Positions 22,237-33,589 of a DNA stretch of 64,000 nt are shown here, one piece after another. The notes under the pieces were generated by a model. That model saw only the letters and a program-made list of their open reading frames with translations. It was not told the origin of the DNA and searched no databases. This DNA is from Lepidonotus clava (taxonomy: Eukaryota; Annelida; Polychaeta; Phyllodocida; Polynoidae). The first letter of the stretch is position 1; every line of letters starts with the position of its first letter. Made by a program: the position numbers and the translations under genes. Where the stretch lies: positions 50,800,232 through 50,864,231 of the forward strand of contig OW387136.1 of assembly GCA_936440205.1 (NCBI GenBank), in the 5' to 3' direction.

Positions 22237-22346
22237 CACATAATTATGTGAGATACTCCCAATTGTTAATTCTTAATAATCATCAGTGTAATGTAACCAT
22301 GTCACGCCAATATTGCAGCCTAGTTGTGCCGTGTAATACTGCCTCC
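22237..22346 (+). mobile_element. R3 fragment, right half
   Basis: TATGTGAGATACTCCCAATT, CACGCCAATATTGCAGCC and TTGTGCCGTGTAATACTGCC match the right half of R3 copies (compare 27675-27790). Confidence 0.5.
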
Positions 22347-22373
22347 CATCCTTGTCAGCTCAGACATAGCCTA

Positions 22374-22570
22374 AAGGCCCCATACCCACTTTTTATTTCA
22401 TTAGTACCAGCTTTACGTACATACGCTTGTGTTCTTCCAGTGGATTATATAATTGATGACTAGGCGAACTTGACCAAGTCAGCCGACTGATCAGCACACA
22501 AATTGGCCGATTCTATCAGAAGAACCATCTGATCTTAGCACAAATTCATATACATTTCAATACTACATAT
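22374..22570 (+). mobile_element. R1 MITE, truncated, with 68-bp insertion
   Basis: GGCCCCATACCCACT is the R1 left end; the expected continuation CTAGGCGAACTTGACC resumes only at 22460. The intervening 68 bp (22391-22458) sit between two ACT triplets. The family's right terminus is missing. Confidence 0.55.
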
Positions 22571-23387
22571 TGATTGGTGATCTGTTTCTTTCGGCAATAA
22601 TACAATGTAGGGAGGTTTAGCACGCCTAACGCATCACGCAACGTAAACGTAACGTATCTCTTCTCTCATGAATTATTAATTGCTCCATAGATATTTTTCA
22701 AGTATTATATTTATCATCAAAGGATATGTATTGTCATGGGTTTTTAAAATGTAGGGTTGTGCAGCACCAAGAAGATTCGAGATACGTAGACATATCGAGA
22801 TGCGTTAGAGTTGCTTAAATTCAGCCAAAGTGTGTGCCTATTCAGCCTAGTGGGGCTTAAAGGGAGCCAAAAGGAATGTTGGATCAAAATTTTGCAAATT
22901 CTATTAACTATTGAAATATATTCCATGGCCATAACCTAGGCCTGTCTTAAAATATAGATTGTCAATAATGACTTAAACTACATCAAAATACACTGAAACT
23001 TGTCCCTGGCCAATTTTGGTGAACCACCAAAATTGGTTTGTTTACAAACATTACTGTCTTCAGGTGTAAATGACATGAGTATTAATACTATTATGGATTT
23101 AACTTAAAGTTGTAGTTAGTTATGATGATTTATACTGCACCAATGGCTAAAGTTAGACTCTTGGAATGTATTTTCATAGTTATTTGAGTTTGCAAAATTT
23201 TGACATACCATTGTTTTTGGCTCCCTTTCATAGTGGTCACTGTCGGGGTCAGTTCGGACACTGCCCTGATCGCCCTGCCCGGTGCAGGAATGGGGACGTG
23301 ACACAAAGGGCCAATCTCTGTGTTTGTTTTTACAGGGGTGGACATTATTTGTGAAACTGGGAAGCTGCCCTGCTTCATGCCTAATGC
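22571..23387. other. No gene; one 12-bp inverted repeat
   Basis: CCAATTTTGGTG (23010-23021) and CACCAAAATTGG (23025-23036) form a perfect stem with a 3-base loop. Otherwise nothing recognised. Confidence 0.5.
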
Positions 23388-23664
23388 TATAGACCTTATG
23401 CAGATGTGGTCACGTGAACACCTTTTGGTGATCGCCATGTGCTCTTCATGACCACATGGCTATCACATAACTCTAGATATAATAAATTCTATAAGATAAA
23501 AGTTGTTCTATGTGACATGATATGAATATTTCAGATACATTTAACAAAAATAAGTGTTCAGGTTATTCATAAAATGTTAAATGTTATATGAATTTTAAAT
23601 TGATCACCAAGATGGCACCTAGCCCATTTTTGGCTATTGTGACGTCATCTGCACAACGTCTATA
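23388..23664 (+). mobile_element. R2 MITE, complete
   Basis: TATAGACCTTATGCAGATG at the left, GTCATCTGCACAACGTC plus TATA at the right. Includes GGTCACGTGAACACC and GATCACCAAGATGGCACC. 277 bp, non-coding. Confidence 0.75.
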
Positions 23665-24007
23665 CGTGCATATGACAGATACCCTATAGATATAGTAGAC
23701 GCACTTGACACACTTGAGATTTATTTTCCTCCGGTTGGGGACCAGCTGCTGATAGGCGAATATCACGTTCCTGATCTACTGAAGTTGATATCTGGGACGA
23801 CTCTCACTGACAGGGGTCCCTCCGTCTAGTTTTCATTCAAGGAATTTCTGTCAGTCTTGGGCCCTAGCACTTACGTCCCTCTGCCATCGTTCAAAACGGA
23901 ATAGGGCCTATTAGGGTCCTCCTTGCAAACACATAATGTCCGCCCCCTAATTTCGCCTCCTGTTAATTTAACCAGTGTCAACACCATTAACAAACATCAC
24001 AGGACCC
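23665..24007. other. No gene or repeat recognised
   Basis: Nothing supportable. Confidence 0.5.
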
Positions 24008-24078
24008 CTCGCCCTTTGTGATTGATCTCTCGCCCTTTGTGATTGACCTCTCGCCCTGTGTGATTGACCTCTCGCCCT
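24008..24078 (+). repeat. 21-bp minisatellite, 3.4 copies
   Basis: CTCGCCCT begins at 24008, 24029, 24050 and 24071, each followed by TTGTGATTGAYCT-type sequence. The minus-strand frames across it encode a repetitive RARGQSQ-like peptide, a by-product of the repeat. Confidence 0.9.
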
Positions 24079-25836
24079 CCACGAGATGTCCCGAGACCGG
24101 TAAACGCCCAAGGCCGTAATATCCAGGATTACACACCGCCTCGTTCTGAGATCCCGCGCACGCGCACGACGAGCCATCACAGAGACGTGACGGACAATAG
24201 GTCGGCCGGACGTGAGCTGCCCCCTGATCCGGGGAGCCACCTGGTGGGAAGTAGGGTGGGGACATCCGGGTTACAGGGATGGAAGCTGATTGGTGGATAA
24301 CGTTTACTGAGTGTCAGGATTTTCCCCTAGGGACCCTACGGGATTTGCTGATAAGCCTTCTCTTTTGTTCAGGTACAAAACTTCAAGGGGAAGCCAAAGC
24401 AAAGGGAAATGCGACATGTTTGAGATTTAAGCTGTTCAGGTGTGCTACCTCACCCATCCCCCACCCTTCTCTGCCAAACAGGGTGAACCCTCTTCAGAAT
24501 TCGGGAAGCTGGAACAAGTCTGCGATTACCGCTAGAACCAGGGATCCTGGCCGAATCTTCCCTGTGGCAGAGGTATATGTGATCTTGTGTTTACGCCGTA
24601 ATAGGTTAGATCTATCAGTGTTCGACATTAAGGGTGCACCCTGCACCCGATGTGCACAATTTGACTTGGTGGCACACTTTTGAGGAGGTATGTACCCGAC
24701 GTGTGCATGCTTTTTCAAGAGAAAAATAGCTTTATATAGTGGTGTGCGCATTAATAGATTACCGGGTGCATGATTTCTATTGGGGGCCTTCACCCAGTGT
24801 GTGCATAAAATAAATCCTCCGAACACTGGCCTCTGATCCCTGGACACCACACCCTGTGAATATGATGAGTGGGAGCATTGGGATGAACAATTTCGAACAC
24901 TTTCAAACAATATTATTCCTTGTCAAGCAAGAATTAAGCGAAGTCAAGTCACGGGATAGTGAACCTCCTGGCAGACGTCCATAGATCATCACTCACGGAC
25001 GTCAAAGACCACGTGGTGGAAGTGGGCGTGGCCACAGACCACGTGCCGCAGGTGGGCGTGGTCTGATAAGTAGGTCAACTCGGGGTCAGGGGTCAGACAG
25101 ACGCCGCGTGAACATAGCGCACAGATGTAGGGTGATAATCTCACAGGGTTTGTGTTTATCAACGGAGGTGCACGTGACAGTTTGAATGGATACGGACAAA
25201 AGACCTGAACCTGAATATAGAAAATAGTAAAAATACTACAATAGAAGCTACCAAAAGACACAAGGAAAACTACTAATTTTCCAACTTTTTCTATTAAATT
25301 CTCATTTATGTTTGTCTCGGTGTAATCCACTTCCTTAAAACAAGGAGCAGACGGAAGAACACAAGCCTCGTTGTGCGTGAAGTTTAGATGATAGATCTCT
25401 TTTTTGAATCGTTTGCATTTACCTCAACAGTTTTAGGAGCCTGCTGCAATACCCATTTTCATATACTACATACATGTAAATACCACATGCAGTTTACTAT
25501 TATGTGCTTAAAAAAGAGTGTGTGGTCCTTCCCTCAAAACTCCTAGACCGGACTCTGAAGCCTCCCTATGCGGCCAAGGTTCCGATAAGTACCTGATGGT
25601 CACCCCCCCCCCCCCCCGCCCGCCCCCTTTCTCTCCCTCCCATATCTCCCCTCCCCCTCCCAGGTGGGCCGACCCAGGGCCGACGACGTGTCAGAGCGTT
25701 AACTGCCCGCCGCTACAGACGGATTGATGGCCGGGTGGGATCTATACCGACCATGTGAGTTCCACCATCTCGCCTGTTCATCCTGGTTCGATGAAACTAT
25801 ATGGAATCTAAGATTTTGTAAATTAACCATACCAAT
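24079..25836. other. No gene recognised; GGGTGCA words and a C run
   Basis: Around 24630-24800 the word GGGTGCA and GTGTGCAT/GTGTGCGC variants recur loosely, perhaps an old array. A C run is at 25603-25617. Frames of 134-138 codons (24279-24910) overlap on opposite strands and show no domain. Confidence 0.45.
25007..25066 (+). repeat. 30-bp tandem duplication with E-boxes
   Basis: GACCACGTG...GTGGGCGTGG occurs twice, 30 bp apart. Each copy holds a CACGTG E-box and a GGGCGTGG element, so the pair could bind bHLH and Sp/KLF-type factors. The sites are suggested only by sequence. Confidence 0.6.
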
Positions 25837-26631
25837 AAGCCCGTCCCAGTTTATACCAACAATGAAGTTTACCATGAAATCTTATCAAAATTGCTTCCAT
25901 GCTTATTCCCTGAAGAGAGTTGCACAATACAAAAGTAACCAAAGCAATTTGGTTGACAGATTCCTCCTAAAATTTCTAAAATGTGATCTTTTATTTCGGA
26001 CTTTTCCCCATAGGAATTAATGGTAAAGCCTATCAGTCCAACCTATAATGTCCAACCCTATTTTACCCTGTAAAACAGTATTTTGATTGATTGGCAAACC
26101 TGCATGTGTGTCAATTGATAAACTTTAAGAAATGATAATGTTTTAGTAGTACTTGGAAATATAGAAAAAAACAATTCTTGCTTAGGCCAAACAAAAAAAA
26201 TTGTTGTGTTCAGGTAACCCTACCTACCCTAAATTTTTGGCCCTACCCTAGCTTTTTTTCAGGAAATTTTTAATTATTTTTTTTCAAAATCCAAAGAATT
26301 GACCTAAAATAGCATGGAAAACCATAAAACAGGACATGGATGCTCAGGGCATATATTTTAGATGCTAAAAATGGTTTTGGAGGATATTTGGAATATCTTT
26401 TTTATTTCCAACACTGGCCGGGTCTCTTTGGCAAGTAAAAAAAAAAAGCAAAAAAAAAAAGTTTTTTCGACCTACCTACCCTATTTTTTTCGACCTATGT
26501 TACCTGAACACAACAATTTATTTTTTTTGGCCTTATCTTAGTAATCCCAAGTTTTGGAGACAAATATGGTATATGTCTATTTTGTCCAACCCTTGTCCAA
26601 CCCCAGGACATACCTAATGTGGGATGGGCTT
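25837..26631 (+). mobile_element. R7 element split by a Harbinger-like MITE
   Basis: AAGCCCGTCCCAG at the left and TGTGGGATGGGCTT at the right, with TA at both borders. Internal blocks CCATAGGAATTAATGGTAAAG, TATAATGTCCAACCC and TTTTGTCCAACCCTTGTCC match the reverse of 571-2645. Length without the insertion is about 445 bp. Non-coding. Confidence 0.65.
26185..26532. mobile_element. Harbinger-like MITE nested in R7
   Basis: 348 bp. The first and last 34 bp are inverted repeats with only a few mismatches (GGCCAAACAAAAA at the left; core TTGTTGTGTTCAGGTAAC). It is flanked by TTA at 26182-26184 and 26533-26535. A 3-bp TWA duplication is diagnostic of PIF/Harbinger. Just inside both ends CCTACCTACCCTA appears in the same orientation. 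Non-coding. Confidence 0.8.
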
Positions 26632-26773
26632 AGACCAAAACATATTCATCTGAGCATCTTAGAATAGATTTCATTGTAATATTAACCGCGTTCATGATAT
26701 TTTGGGGTTGGTTCACCATGATCTAGTTCCGGTCAGAATATGTAGTTCCGGTTTCTCCGTTTGACTGAATGAC

Positions 26774-26917
26774 CAGTAATGGATCGGGATCGGCCGCCTC
26801 CTCCTTTCATGTAAAAATTTAGCTTTTGTACATGTAAAATTCTAGGGAAAAAAGAAGTTGTGCCGCCGCCCTCCCCCCCCCCCCCGCTACCTTTCCAAAA
26901 AGCTGGATTCGCCACTG
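26774..26917 (-). mobile_element. R4 MITE, diverged
   Basis: A C run (about 26872-26885) followed by CTGGATTCGCCACTG at the right end. TTTCATGTAAAAATTTAG lies near the left. No matching target duplication. Confidence 0.55.
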
Positions 26918-27220
26918 CATAGGGAGTAAAATATAATTACATGTATTTGACTCTCCATGGTTGAAGGGGGGGTAGGGGCGGTCTAGACAGATTGACGGCC
27001 GGTTTATACGTCAGACCCCTTGGTATGGGTCGGGGGGAGGGGGGGGGGGTCCGGCGGGCGGCGGCCTCTGATCTACTTTTCTGGCCGATTAAGGAGCCCG
27101 TTAATACGGATCAGACCCAACCAGGACACCTGTCGCCCCCCGCTGACCCGGGCCGAGGGGCAGGGATAGACTCAAGGATATAGATTATAGTGTGAACATA
27201 CATACTTTCCTGCTGCTTAG
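26918..27220. other. G-rich stretch, no gene
   Basis: Contains interrupted G runs around 27030-27050. No family match. Confidence 0.5.
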
Positions 27221-27267
27221 AATGGTAGCACACTACACGACTTGGTCTGCGATGTTGGTGTGATATG

Positions 27268-27268
<1 letters not shown>

Positions 27269-27312
<44 letters not shown>
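27269..27312. repeat. TA microsatellite
   Basis: About 21 uninterrupted TA units. Confidence 0.95.
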
Positions 27313-27314
<2 letters not shown>

Positions 27315-27648
27315 TAACAAACAACTTCACCTACAATATGTGCATGTTCTTCCAGTCGCGTTCAGTATGAGATGGTTGGTTGGTCATTGGGTTAACGCTG
27401 TATCAACAGCTAAGGTCATATCACGACCAGAAGTTTGACAAGTCTGTCTTTGATGATCGTATCTATGGAATGACCGAATATATGAGAAGACAGTGGTGTC
27501 TGGTCCCATAGACCATATGAGATGGTGTACATTGAGATGGACAGTGATGAGAGTAAAACATAAAAATGTAGGTAGGTATGACTGTGATTGGGAGTTGTAG
27601 ATAATATTTTCTCTTGTAGATAATATAGATTTCTCATACAGTCCTGAG
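27313..27648 (-). mobile_element. SINE-like segment inside R3
   Basis: GGTTGGTTGG, then TTAACGCTGTATCAACAGC and TGTCTTTGATGATCGTATCT. Positions 27394-27495 resemble 57000-57108. A microsatellite followed by TTTACGC-type sequence looks like the 3' tail of invertebrate SINEs read backwards. The exact borders are uncertain. Confidence 0.45.
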
Positions 27649-27800
27649 TACATGTAATATACTTGTAAGAAACTGGCAGTTTGGAGTATCTCCCATATTT
27701 GTAACCATAAAATTTATCTAATAATTATGTGCAACTTCTTTGCGACATCGTCATATCGCAGCCCAAGTCGTGTGCAAGTCAGTGCAATACCGGCAATACC

Positions 27801-29098
27801 ACATTCAGGGATATGCTGTGAATTTAAATGTACCTTCGCAATGCGGCAAATTGGGAACTTTGGGCTGGCCACGTTCAGCCCGTCTTTAATTATAAGTCAG
27901 ATAGTGTTTCCCTGTGGATTGCATGTGTAAATCGTTTTTGACCAGTGGTGAATCAATTGGGATACCATATATTGTGGTATATATTTTATATGTCTCCCCC
28001 TCCCTTCTCGCTCATCAATCTATTCATACGCACACATTGTAAATAGCTTGCTCGCCCCACATTACATGTGCATGTGGAGGTACAAGGCTTATTCCATATG
28101 TGAAGTTGCGACTATTTGAATGAAGATCATTACACATCAAGCTTAAGAGACGTGTGCTCCCTCATACATGTAAACAGAGACCTTGTATGTATATATACGA
28201 TATATGGAGACTGGAAAGAAGCTTCTCTGTGGCCCTATGTTCCTCAGGAATGTAAGTTTTCCGATTTTAGTCTGATTTCCGATTTTCTTTCTCCAAAGCA
28301 GTTGAAGATTTATTTCGAAATCTTATGTTTAGAACATGTTTTACAGTATTTAAAGATATTCAGATTTTCTTAATGCTATTCCCGATTTTTTGCTGTACCT
28401 GACTTACATCCCTGGTTCCTACTCCCCTGGTGGCTGGTTGGATCAACTATGACGAGGGTCTGATCATTACCAATGTAATTTTGGAATAGCAAATGGCACC
28501 ACCCTGGCTATTCTTTTTCAATGGATATAATAGACAATCCAAATCTAGTCCAACCAGAGGCCAGGTGGCAGTCTCGATATATACTTATATGTACATACAA
28601 GGTCTCTGATGTAAAAGAGAGAGACTCTACTGGTCCTTAACCAAGTGACCAACTTGGCGCCCGTCCAACCCACACACTTGTGGTCGTGTTGTGGGTATAC
28701 AGTAGGGGTATAGTAGTACCCGGGTAGTAGTTAGGTGGTAAGAGACGTTTGTATTAGTCCAGGCAGGGTGCCAGCAACATATGTACTACACACCATTGTC
28801 ACTGCAAAATGGAAATGTCAATCACCTTGGGTTGGTCTTACATTTTGATGCGCTTGATATCGTGACATTGCAATGTGACAATTAATAAAATGTTATCATG
28901 ACTGAATGATTAAAAAAGTAATACCTTATCAATGATATTATCAGAAGCAGGTTACCCTGATACCCCCGAAAGCTAATGTAATGTGACCAGCTAAGTGTGT
29001 CTCAATAAAGAGATAGACAAGCGCGAGGGGGACTTCAACTTTAAATTTAAGAATAGGCGAAGGTGTTGAAATTTAGCGACAACCCGGGCTGCCATATT
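27801..29098. other. No gene or repeat recognised
   Basis: Repeated CCGATTTT words around 28260-28390 are the only local pattern. Confidence 0.5.
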
Positions 29099-29319
29099 CA
29101 GAGATGCCACTCCCAACTGATGAAAAGGTAAGAGAAGTAGTCCTGAAACACTTTTCCTACTCTTTTCTAGAAGCAACTACAGGAAGGAAATAACCTTCAC
29201 GAATTGAGATTACACACTGAATGTGTACTTGAATAGCTTGAAACTAAAAAATCAGATATGCAATCCAATATCACCAAAAAGTAGGAAATCCTATAAAAGT
29301 AGGGAAAATGGCATCTCTG
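29099..29319. mobile_element. R8 MITE with CAGAGATGCC ends
   Basis: 221 bp: CAGAGATGCCACTCCC at the left and AAAATGGCATCTCTG at the right. The 8 bases outside each end (GCCATATT and CAAATATT) agree at 5 of 8, compatible with an aged hAT target duplication. A half copy sits at 44641. Confidence 0.6.
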
Positions 29320-30489
29320 CAAATATTCTTTTTTCTGAAGCAGTGGTAGCCCCTTCGAATATCTCAAGACCCCTATCTGCAAACGTACTACAAACTTCCA
29401 TTGTGAGGGTGCGGATCCATCATGGAAGGTTAGACCCATACAACAAGCACCACCCCTACATTCAGTAACAGTGATCATATTCATCATGTCAGAAACCCTG
29501 TGCCCGTACTGGTCCGAACTAGAAAATTGTTGTACATGTATTGTGTTTTGACCCCTTCATGAATGGATTGTAATAATGGGTGATTGTAACAGCTGCGATG
29601 GAACAAACTGTTTTAGATTTGTGGAATAATTGGTTGGTCCATTCTTATCAATGATAAGACTCTTCATTAATCATGGGTGACTATGATAAAAATGGAGGGT
29701 ACTTTCCATACAATAACTACTTAATTCATGAATAAACGCACAGTGATCATATACACAGTAGAGGTTATAGACATACATAGTACAGACCAAGAGGGCACAA
29801 AGCAATTGTTAGTGGTCTGGTTTTCAGTGAAGTCGAGGGCTTTAGCCCCAGCCATAGGAATGGGGTAATGATAATTGCTGAGTGCACCCGTCATCTGAAA
29901 TTGATATATATACTCTTTATCAAGTATAACATCTTGGTAATTTTTACTGACAACACAGAAATTGGAAGTAGATTCACAGACAGGCATTATTGCTCTCCAG
30001 GGTAATTTAAGATCATTTATTCACTGGTTTTTGGGAGGGCAGGACAATGGTGAAGGTATAGGGGTTAGAATCCTGATATAGAATAAAATTAATAAACATA
30101 TAAGTCTAGACTGTTCATTCAGGATGTGCCAAGTCCACATTTGTAAGGGCTTACATATAAGTGTACGCCTACTACCCCTCCAACAGGCAGGTTTGAGTGT
30201 TGACGAAGTCACTGTTACTCACATCCTACACGCATGCCCGAACACCCACCTTGAAGATCATGTATATGTCCGGGCCACCACTGCGCATGTCACGAACAAG
30301 TTACCTGGGTAACTCCGTGTGGTATCTAGGGTAACGGCGTGCGGCGTGCGGTAACTAAGGTAACTAGCTATGTGTGCTAACTAAGGTAACCATCACCCGT
30401 CACCAGGGAAAGTCTACATGTAACTAGGTAACAGGACATAGAGGGCTGCATGTGAGATATATGTGTTTATTATCTGGATGTCAGAGGGC
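29320..30489. other. No gene; GGTAACT-rich patch
   Basis: GGTAACT and GGTAACTAAGG recur between about 30300 and 30430, a weak local repeat. Nothing else recognised. Confidence 0.45.
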
Positions 30490-30724
30490 CAGGGGTGGAC
30501 ATAACCAGGGGCCCGAGGGTGGGACCCCTAAGTTTTCTGGCTCTGGGGCCCAACTGGCCCCAAGAACTTAACAGGATTTTTAAGTTATTCATAGCAATGA
30601 GTATAGACTGAAGTCTATACTCATTGTTCATAGTGAGGGCCCCTAGATTTTGCTGTGGGCCCCTAGATTTCAAAAGCTTGGGGCCCAAGTGGCCCCTGGG
30701 TTTTAAGATTTATGTCCACCACTA
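30490..30724. mobile_element. R9 MITE (GTGGACATAA ends)
   Basis: CAGGGGTGGACATAACC at the left and TTTATGTCCACCACTA at the right. GGGGCCC words (GGGGCCCAACTGGCCCC and GGGGCCCAAGTGGCCCC) recur inside in both arms. A related copy is at 44451. Confidence 0.6.
30595..30626. repeat. 15-bp perfect hairpin in R9
   Basis: CAATGAGTATAGACT and AGTCTATACTCATTG separated by GA. It is absent from the R9 copy at 44451, so it looks like a small later insertion. The same GTCTATACTCATTG words occur at 46889. Confidence 0.85.
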
Positions 30725-31064
30725 ATGAGGTGGGTCGGAGGGGGGGACAGGCAGGTCACGTGGTAGGCACGTGGTACACCTGTAGGGGCGGTACTAGGAA
30801 TGTGTCAGCTTGACTTTTCCCTGGCTATCCTGTACCTTAGACTAGAAGTAAGCCGCACCCTTCCCAGACTATGCCACACCTTGGACCGTGTTTACATCGG
30901 ATCCCGTCCCGACCATGGCGCACCCTGGCCTCCACTTGGCACCAGCTTGTGGTGAGGTAAAAAGTAACCAACACACCGGGAACCAGGCAGCTCCGATCAG
31001 TTCTCCCCTCCCACACAGGAGTCCGATCTCCACAGCTGGCCATGGTCCCTGGTGAAGGGACGTG
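30725..31064. other. No gene recognised
   Basis: Overlapping frames around 30837-31193 (up to 118 codons) carry no domain. CACGTG occurs twice (30758-30775). Confidence 0.5.
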
Positions 31065-31615
31065 GCGGGGGGGGCACTCCATACATGTTTTGGGCCGTCC
31101 ATAAAGGATGTCACACTTTTTCAGGGTATTTTTAGGACCCAACCACCCCCGTCCCGCAGAATTTTCTGTTTTAAACATAAAGATAAGGGCCATTTTCAGG
31201 CAGTGTCACACTGTTCAATATACCCACCCAACACCTTGTGCGTGACATCATTTATGGATGTCCCCTTTGGGTGCCCCCTGCAAAATGGGCTGGGGAAGCT
31301 ATGACTGGAACTCCAATCTATTTTGAAGAAAAGCTGAGCTGTTACTGATCCAGGGAGTCTGTCAGGGGCAACATACTTTCACAGGTGTTGTGTTTAGGTA
31401 GGCTCATCAAGGAATAAGTATGGAGGTGTGATTGTTTCATAATTTTCAGGTTTCCTAGATTTGTCTCTATTTGCAAATAGCTGCATTGAAACCAAAGGGT
31501 TGTTCATTGACATCTAAGAAAAAAGGAAGGCCGTTAAATCAAAGCAGCCAGTCTTGATTGACAACCGGCGATTATAGTTCTGTTTTGGGTACCTGCTCTC
31601 AAAGTGTCAGTGCAC
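31065..31615. mobile_element. R5 element, diverged second subfamily
   Basis: GGCGGGGGGGGCACTCC at the left; GGGTGCCCCCTGCAAAATGG inside; TTGGGTACCTGCTCTC and CAGTGCACCCCCCACC at the right. Weak but ordered similarity to 43130-43529. Confidence 0.45.
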
Positions 31616-32789
31616 CCCCCACCCCACCCCCACCCCGCAAGGGCCATGGTCAGGGATAACCGGGTATGGCATAGGGTAATTCTCAATTCCAGATGTGGTA
31701 TATAAGTTATATGGGAAAGTTGAAAGTAATAATATGCTACAAGGGGTCGGGACCCTTGTGGGCCGCCGATTACAGTCTGTCAGTCATCACCATACCCACC
31801 TGGTACCCGGCAAGTTACAGTGTGAACAGTTTAACGGTCAGACTGGTAGGACCAACCCGTTATGATCCTGTGTACCTCATTCCAATTTAGTTCTACACGT
31901 ACTAACGTGATGAATTGTTCATTAAGAATATAATTACAATGTTGTCTGACAATAATATAGGTCATCATTTTAGGCAGCCGATATACGGGTTTCGAATGGA
32001 TAGAGGAGCCCTGCTCCCCATAAGTATACACTCCCCTCATACTATAACGTTAAAACCGCAACCAGTTGTAATACGTTTCCCTGATAGTTAATAAGGATTA
32101 CCTATTTCTAATCTAGGGTGTCCAGCTGGTTCTCCAGGAAAAACCCGGAACAGTTAGTACATTATGTACATAACATTTTACTTCCTTCTTTACAGAGACG
32201 AGAGTGACCGTCAAGAAAGAATAAAATCAAAATATAGATTTAACATGTGGATTTGTATTACAATCCTTACTTAGAGTTCTGGGAAGGGTTGATTGATCAC
32301 TTGGATGCGGCAATTTACAATAACAGTGGAACCTTTGGATGATGTGTCGGAATATTTTCACTCTGCCTGTGCAGGAATTAATTTATATGCCCAGCACAAG
32401 ATTTTCCGTTATTATAACGTTGCTGTGATGTTTAGGATTCATGCCTAAATGGCTAACTCATCCCTGTTCCACAGTTTGCAATGGAGAAAATATCCCCATA
32501 TATATCCCTCTCTTCTGACCCTGTCTCAACCTTACCGTAAATAATGTTAACTATAACAAGCCATTTCAGTAAGAAGTAACAGAGTAACAAAAAAGGTAAA
32601 GACAGAGGGACGGTACTGTTACGTCATAACCTGGCTGGGATGGTAACTTGTAACTTATTATAAGATAGTTTATTGATGAGCGAGTTCTTTTTGTTTATTT
32701 GTTACCCTCACCCCTCACCTCCCAATCTACCAGGCATTCCAACCATCAGGCGGGTCCATGCAGTCGCAGGGCCCTAGACCTTGAAATTC
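31616..32789. other. No gene; possible R6 scrap
   Basis: TTATTATAACGTTGCTGTGA at 32410-32430 resembles the R6 terminus. Otherwise unassigned. Confidence 0.4.
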
Positions 32790-32985
32790 TACATGCCTAA
32801 TTCTTAAAATCGACATGCGACCAGAGGCTTAGTGACATGGATGATAAAATAACGACATTACATAACTGGTTTCTCAAATTCCCCATGTGATAGGGCAGCA
32901 TCTAAGTGGCGACATGGGTAGGTAAGTATTGTTTGGTACAGGCGAGTTTGCCATTTCTCAAGTTGGACATGCGACGTGGAGATCC
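32790..32985 (+). repeat. GACATG-rich array, second site
   Basis: TCGACATGCGACCAGAGG, GTGACATGGATGATAAAA, GGCGACATGGGTAGG and TGGACATGCGACGTGG. Same vocabulary as 8936-9165, and likewise ending beside a C run. A dispersed low-copy satellite or an unrecognised transposon interior. Confidence 0.45.
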
Positions 32986-33302
32986 CCCCCTCCCGCCCCC
33001 ACCATTGGCCCTGGCCGCCGCCCGGTTTAGGCATACATCTCGAGTGTGTTGAGGCTGGGTTTTTCATTAAGAAGCCCTAGCCTCTCCCATCTCAGCCACG
33101 CCTGACCATCTGCCGCCTTATTTAAGGTTAGAGAGGTGAGGGCGGAGGTTCCCAGCACCCCTGGGAAAGGCGGCTGGGACAGGGTCAGATTCTGGGCCCT
33201 TTTTGGTCAAGGCGGTTTTACACATACGACGTGCGCCGAACATCACTCTGACACTGTAATAGATATTCACAGTGACACATGAGCGGTGACCAAATCTATG
33301 AT
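32986..33302. other. No gene or repeat recognised
   Basis: Nothing supportable. Confidence 0.5.
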
Positions 33303-33525
33303 ATGATTTAGAAGAAACCCACCACCAGGTTCAATACCCTACTCTTTTCAAAGAGTGGCAAGGAGTCTTTAATGTGCAATGTCCCATAGAAAGCACACTA
33401 CGCACCAGGCCTTTGATGACTCTGTTGGGGGCACAGGGTTCCCCTTTTAGTCGCCTCTTACGACAAGCTGGAGATACTGAGGGAACATTCTCCAACAGGA
33501 GCCCCAGCCCAGTCCCCCACGGGGT
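33303..33525 (-). mobile_element. SINE with Nin-DC-like conserved core
   Basis: On the minus strand TTGTCGTAAGAGGCGACTAA is followed by AAGGGGAACC, then CACATTAAAGACTCCTTGCC. GTCGTAAGAGGCGACTAA is, as I recall it, the hallmark of the Nin-DC core shared by SINEs of molluscs and other metazoans. No box A/B head is visible next to it, so this is probably a head-less fragment. The assignment rests on memory of the motif, not on a search. Confidence 0.5.
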
Positions 33526-33589
33526 CCCACCATCCACCTCCTCCTCCCACACCCACTCCGCATCCCGTACCTCCTGCATATGATTATAG

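Larger units (their letters stand above)
27221..27800 (+). mobile_element. R3 MITE expanded by a TA repeat and an insertion
   Basis: Left part: GCACACTACACGACTTGG and TGCGATGTTGGTGTGATATG. Right part from about 27649: ACTGGCAGTTTGGAGTATCT, CGACATCGTCATATCGCAGC and CAAGTCGTGTGCAAG. Intact copies are 216-225 bp (41801, 46911); the excess here is TA microsatellite plus SINE-like sequence. Confidence 0.6.

Noticed and set aside
24279-24910. 134- and 138-codon overlapping frames as genes
   Set aside because: They overlap on opposite strands and neither shows a motif.
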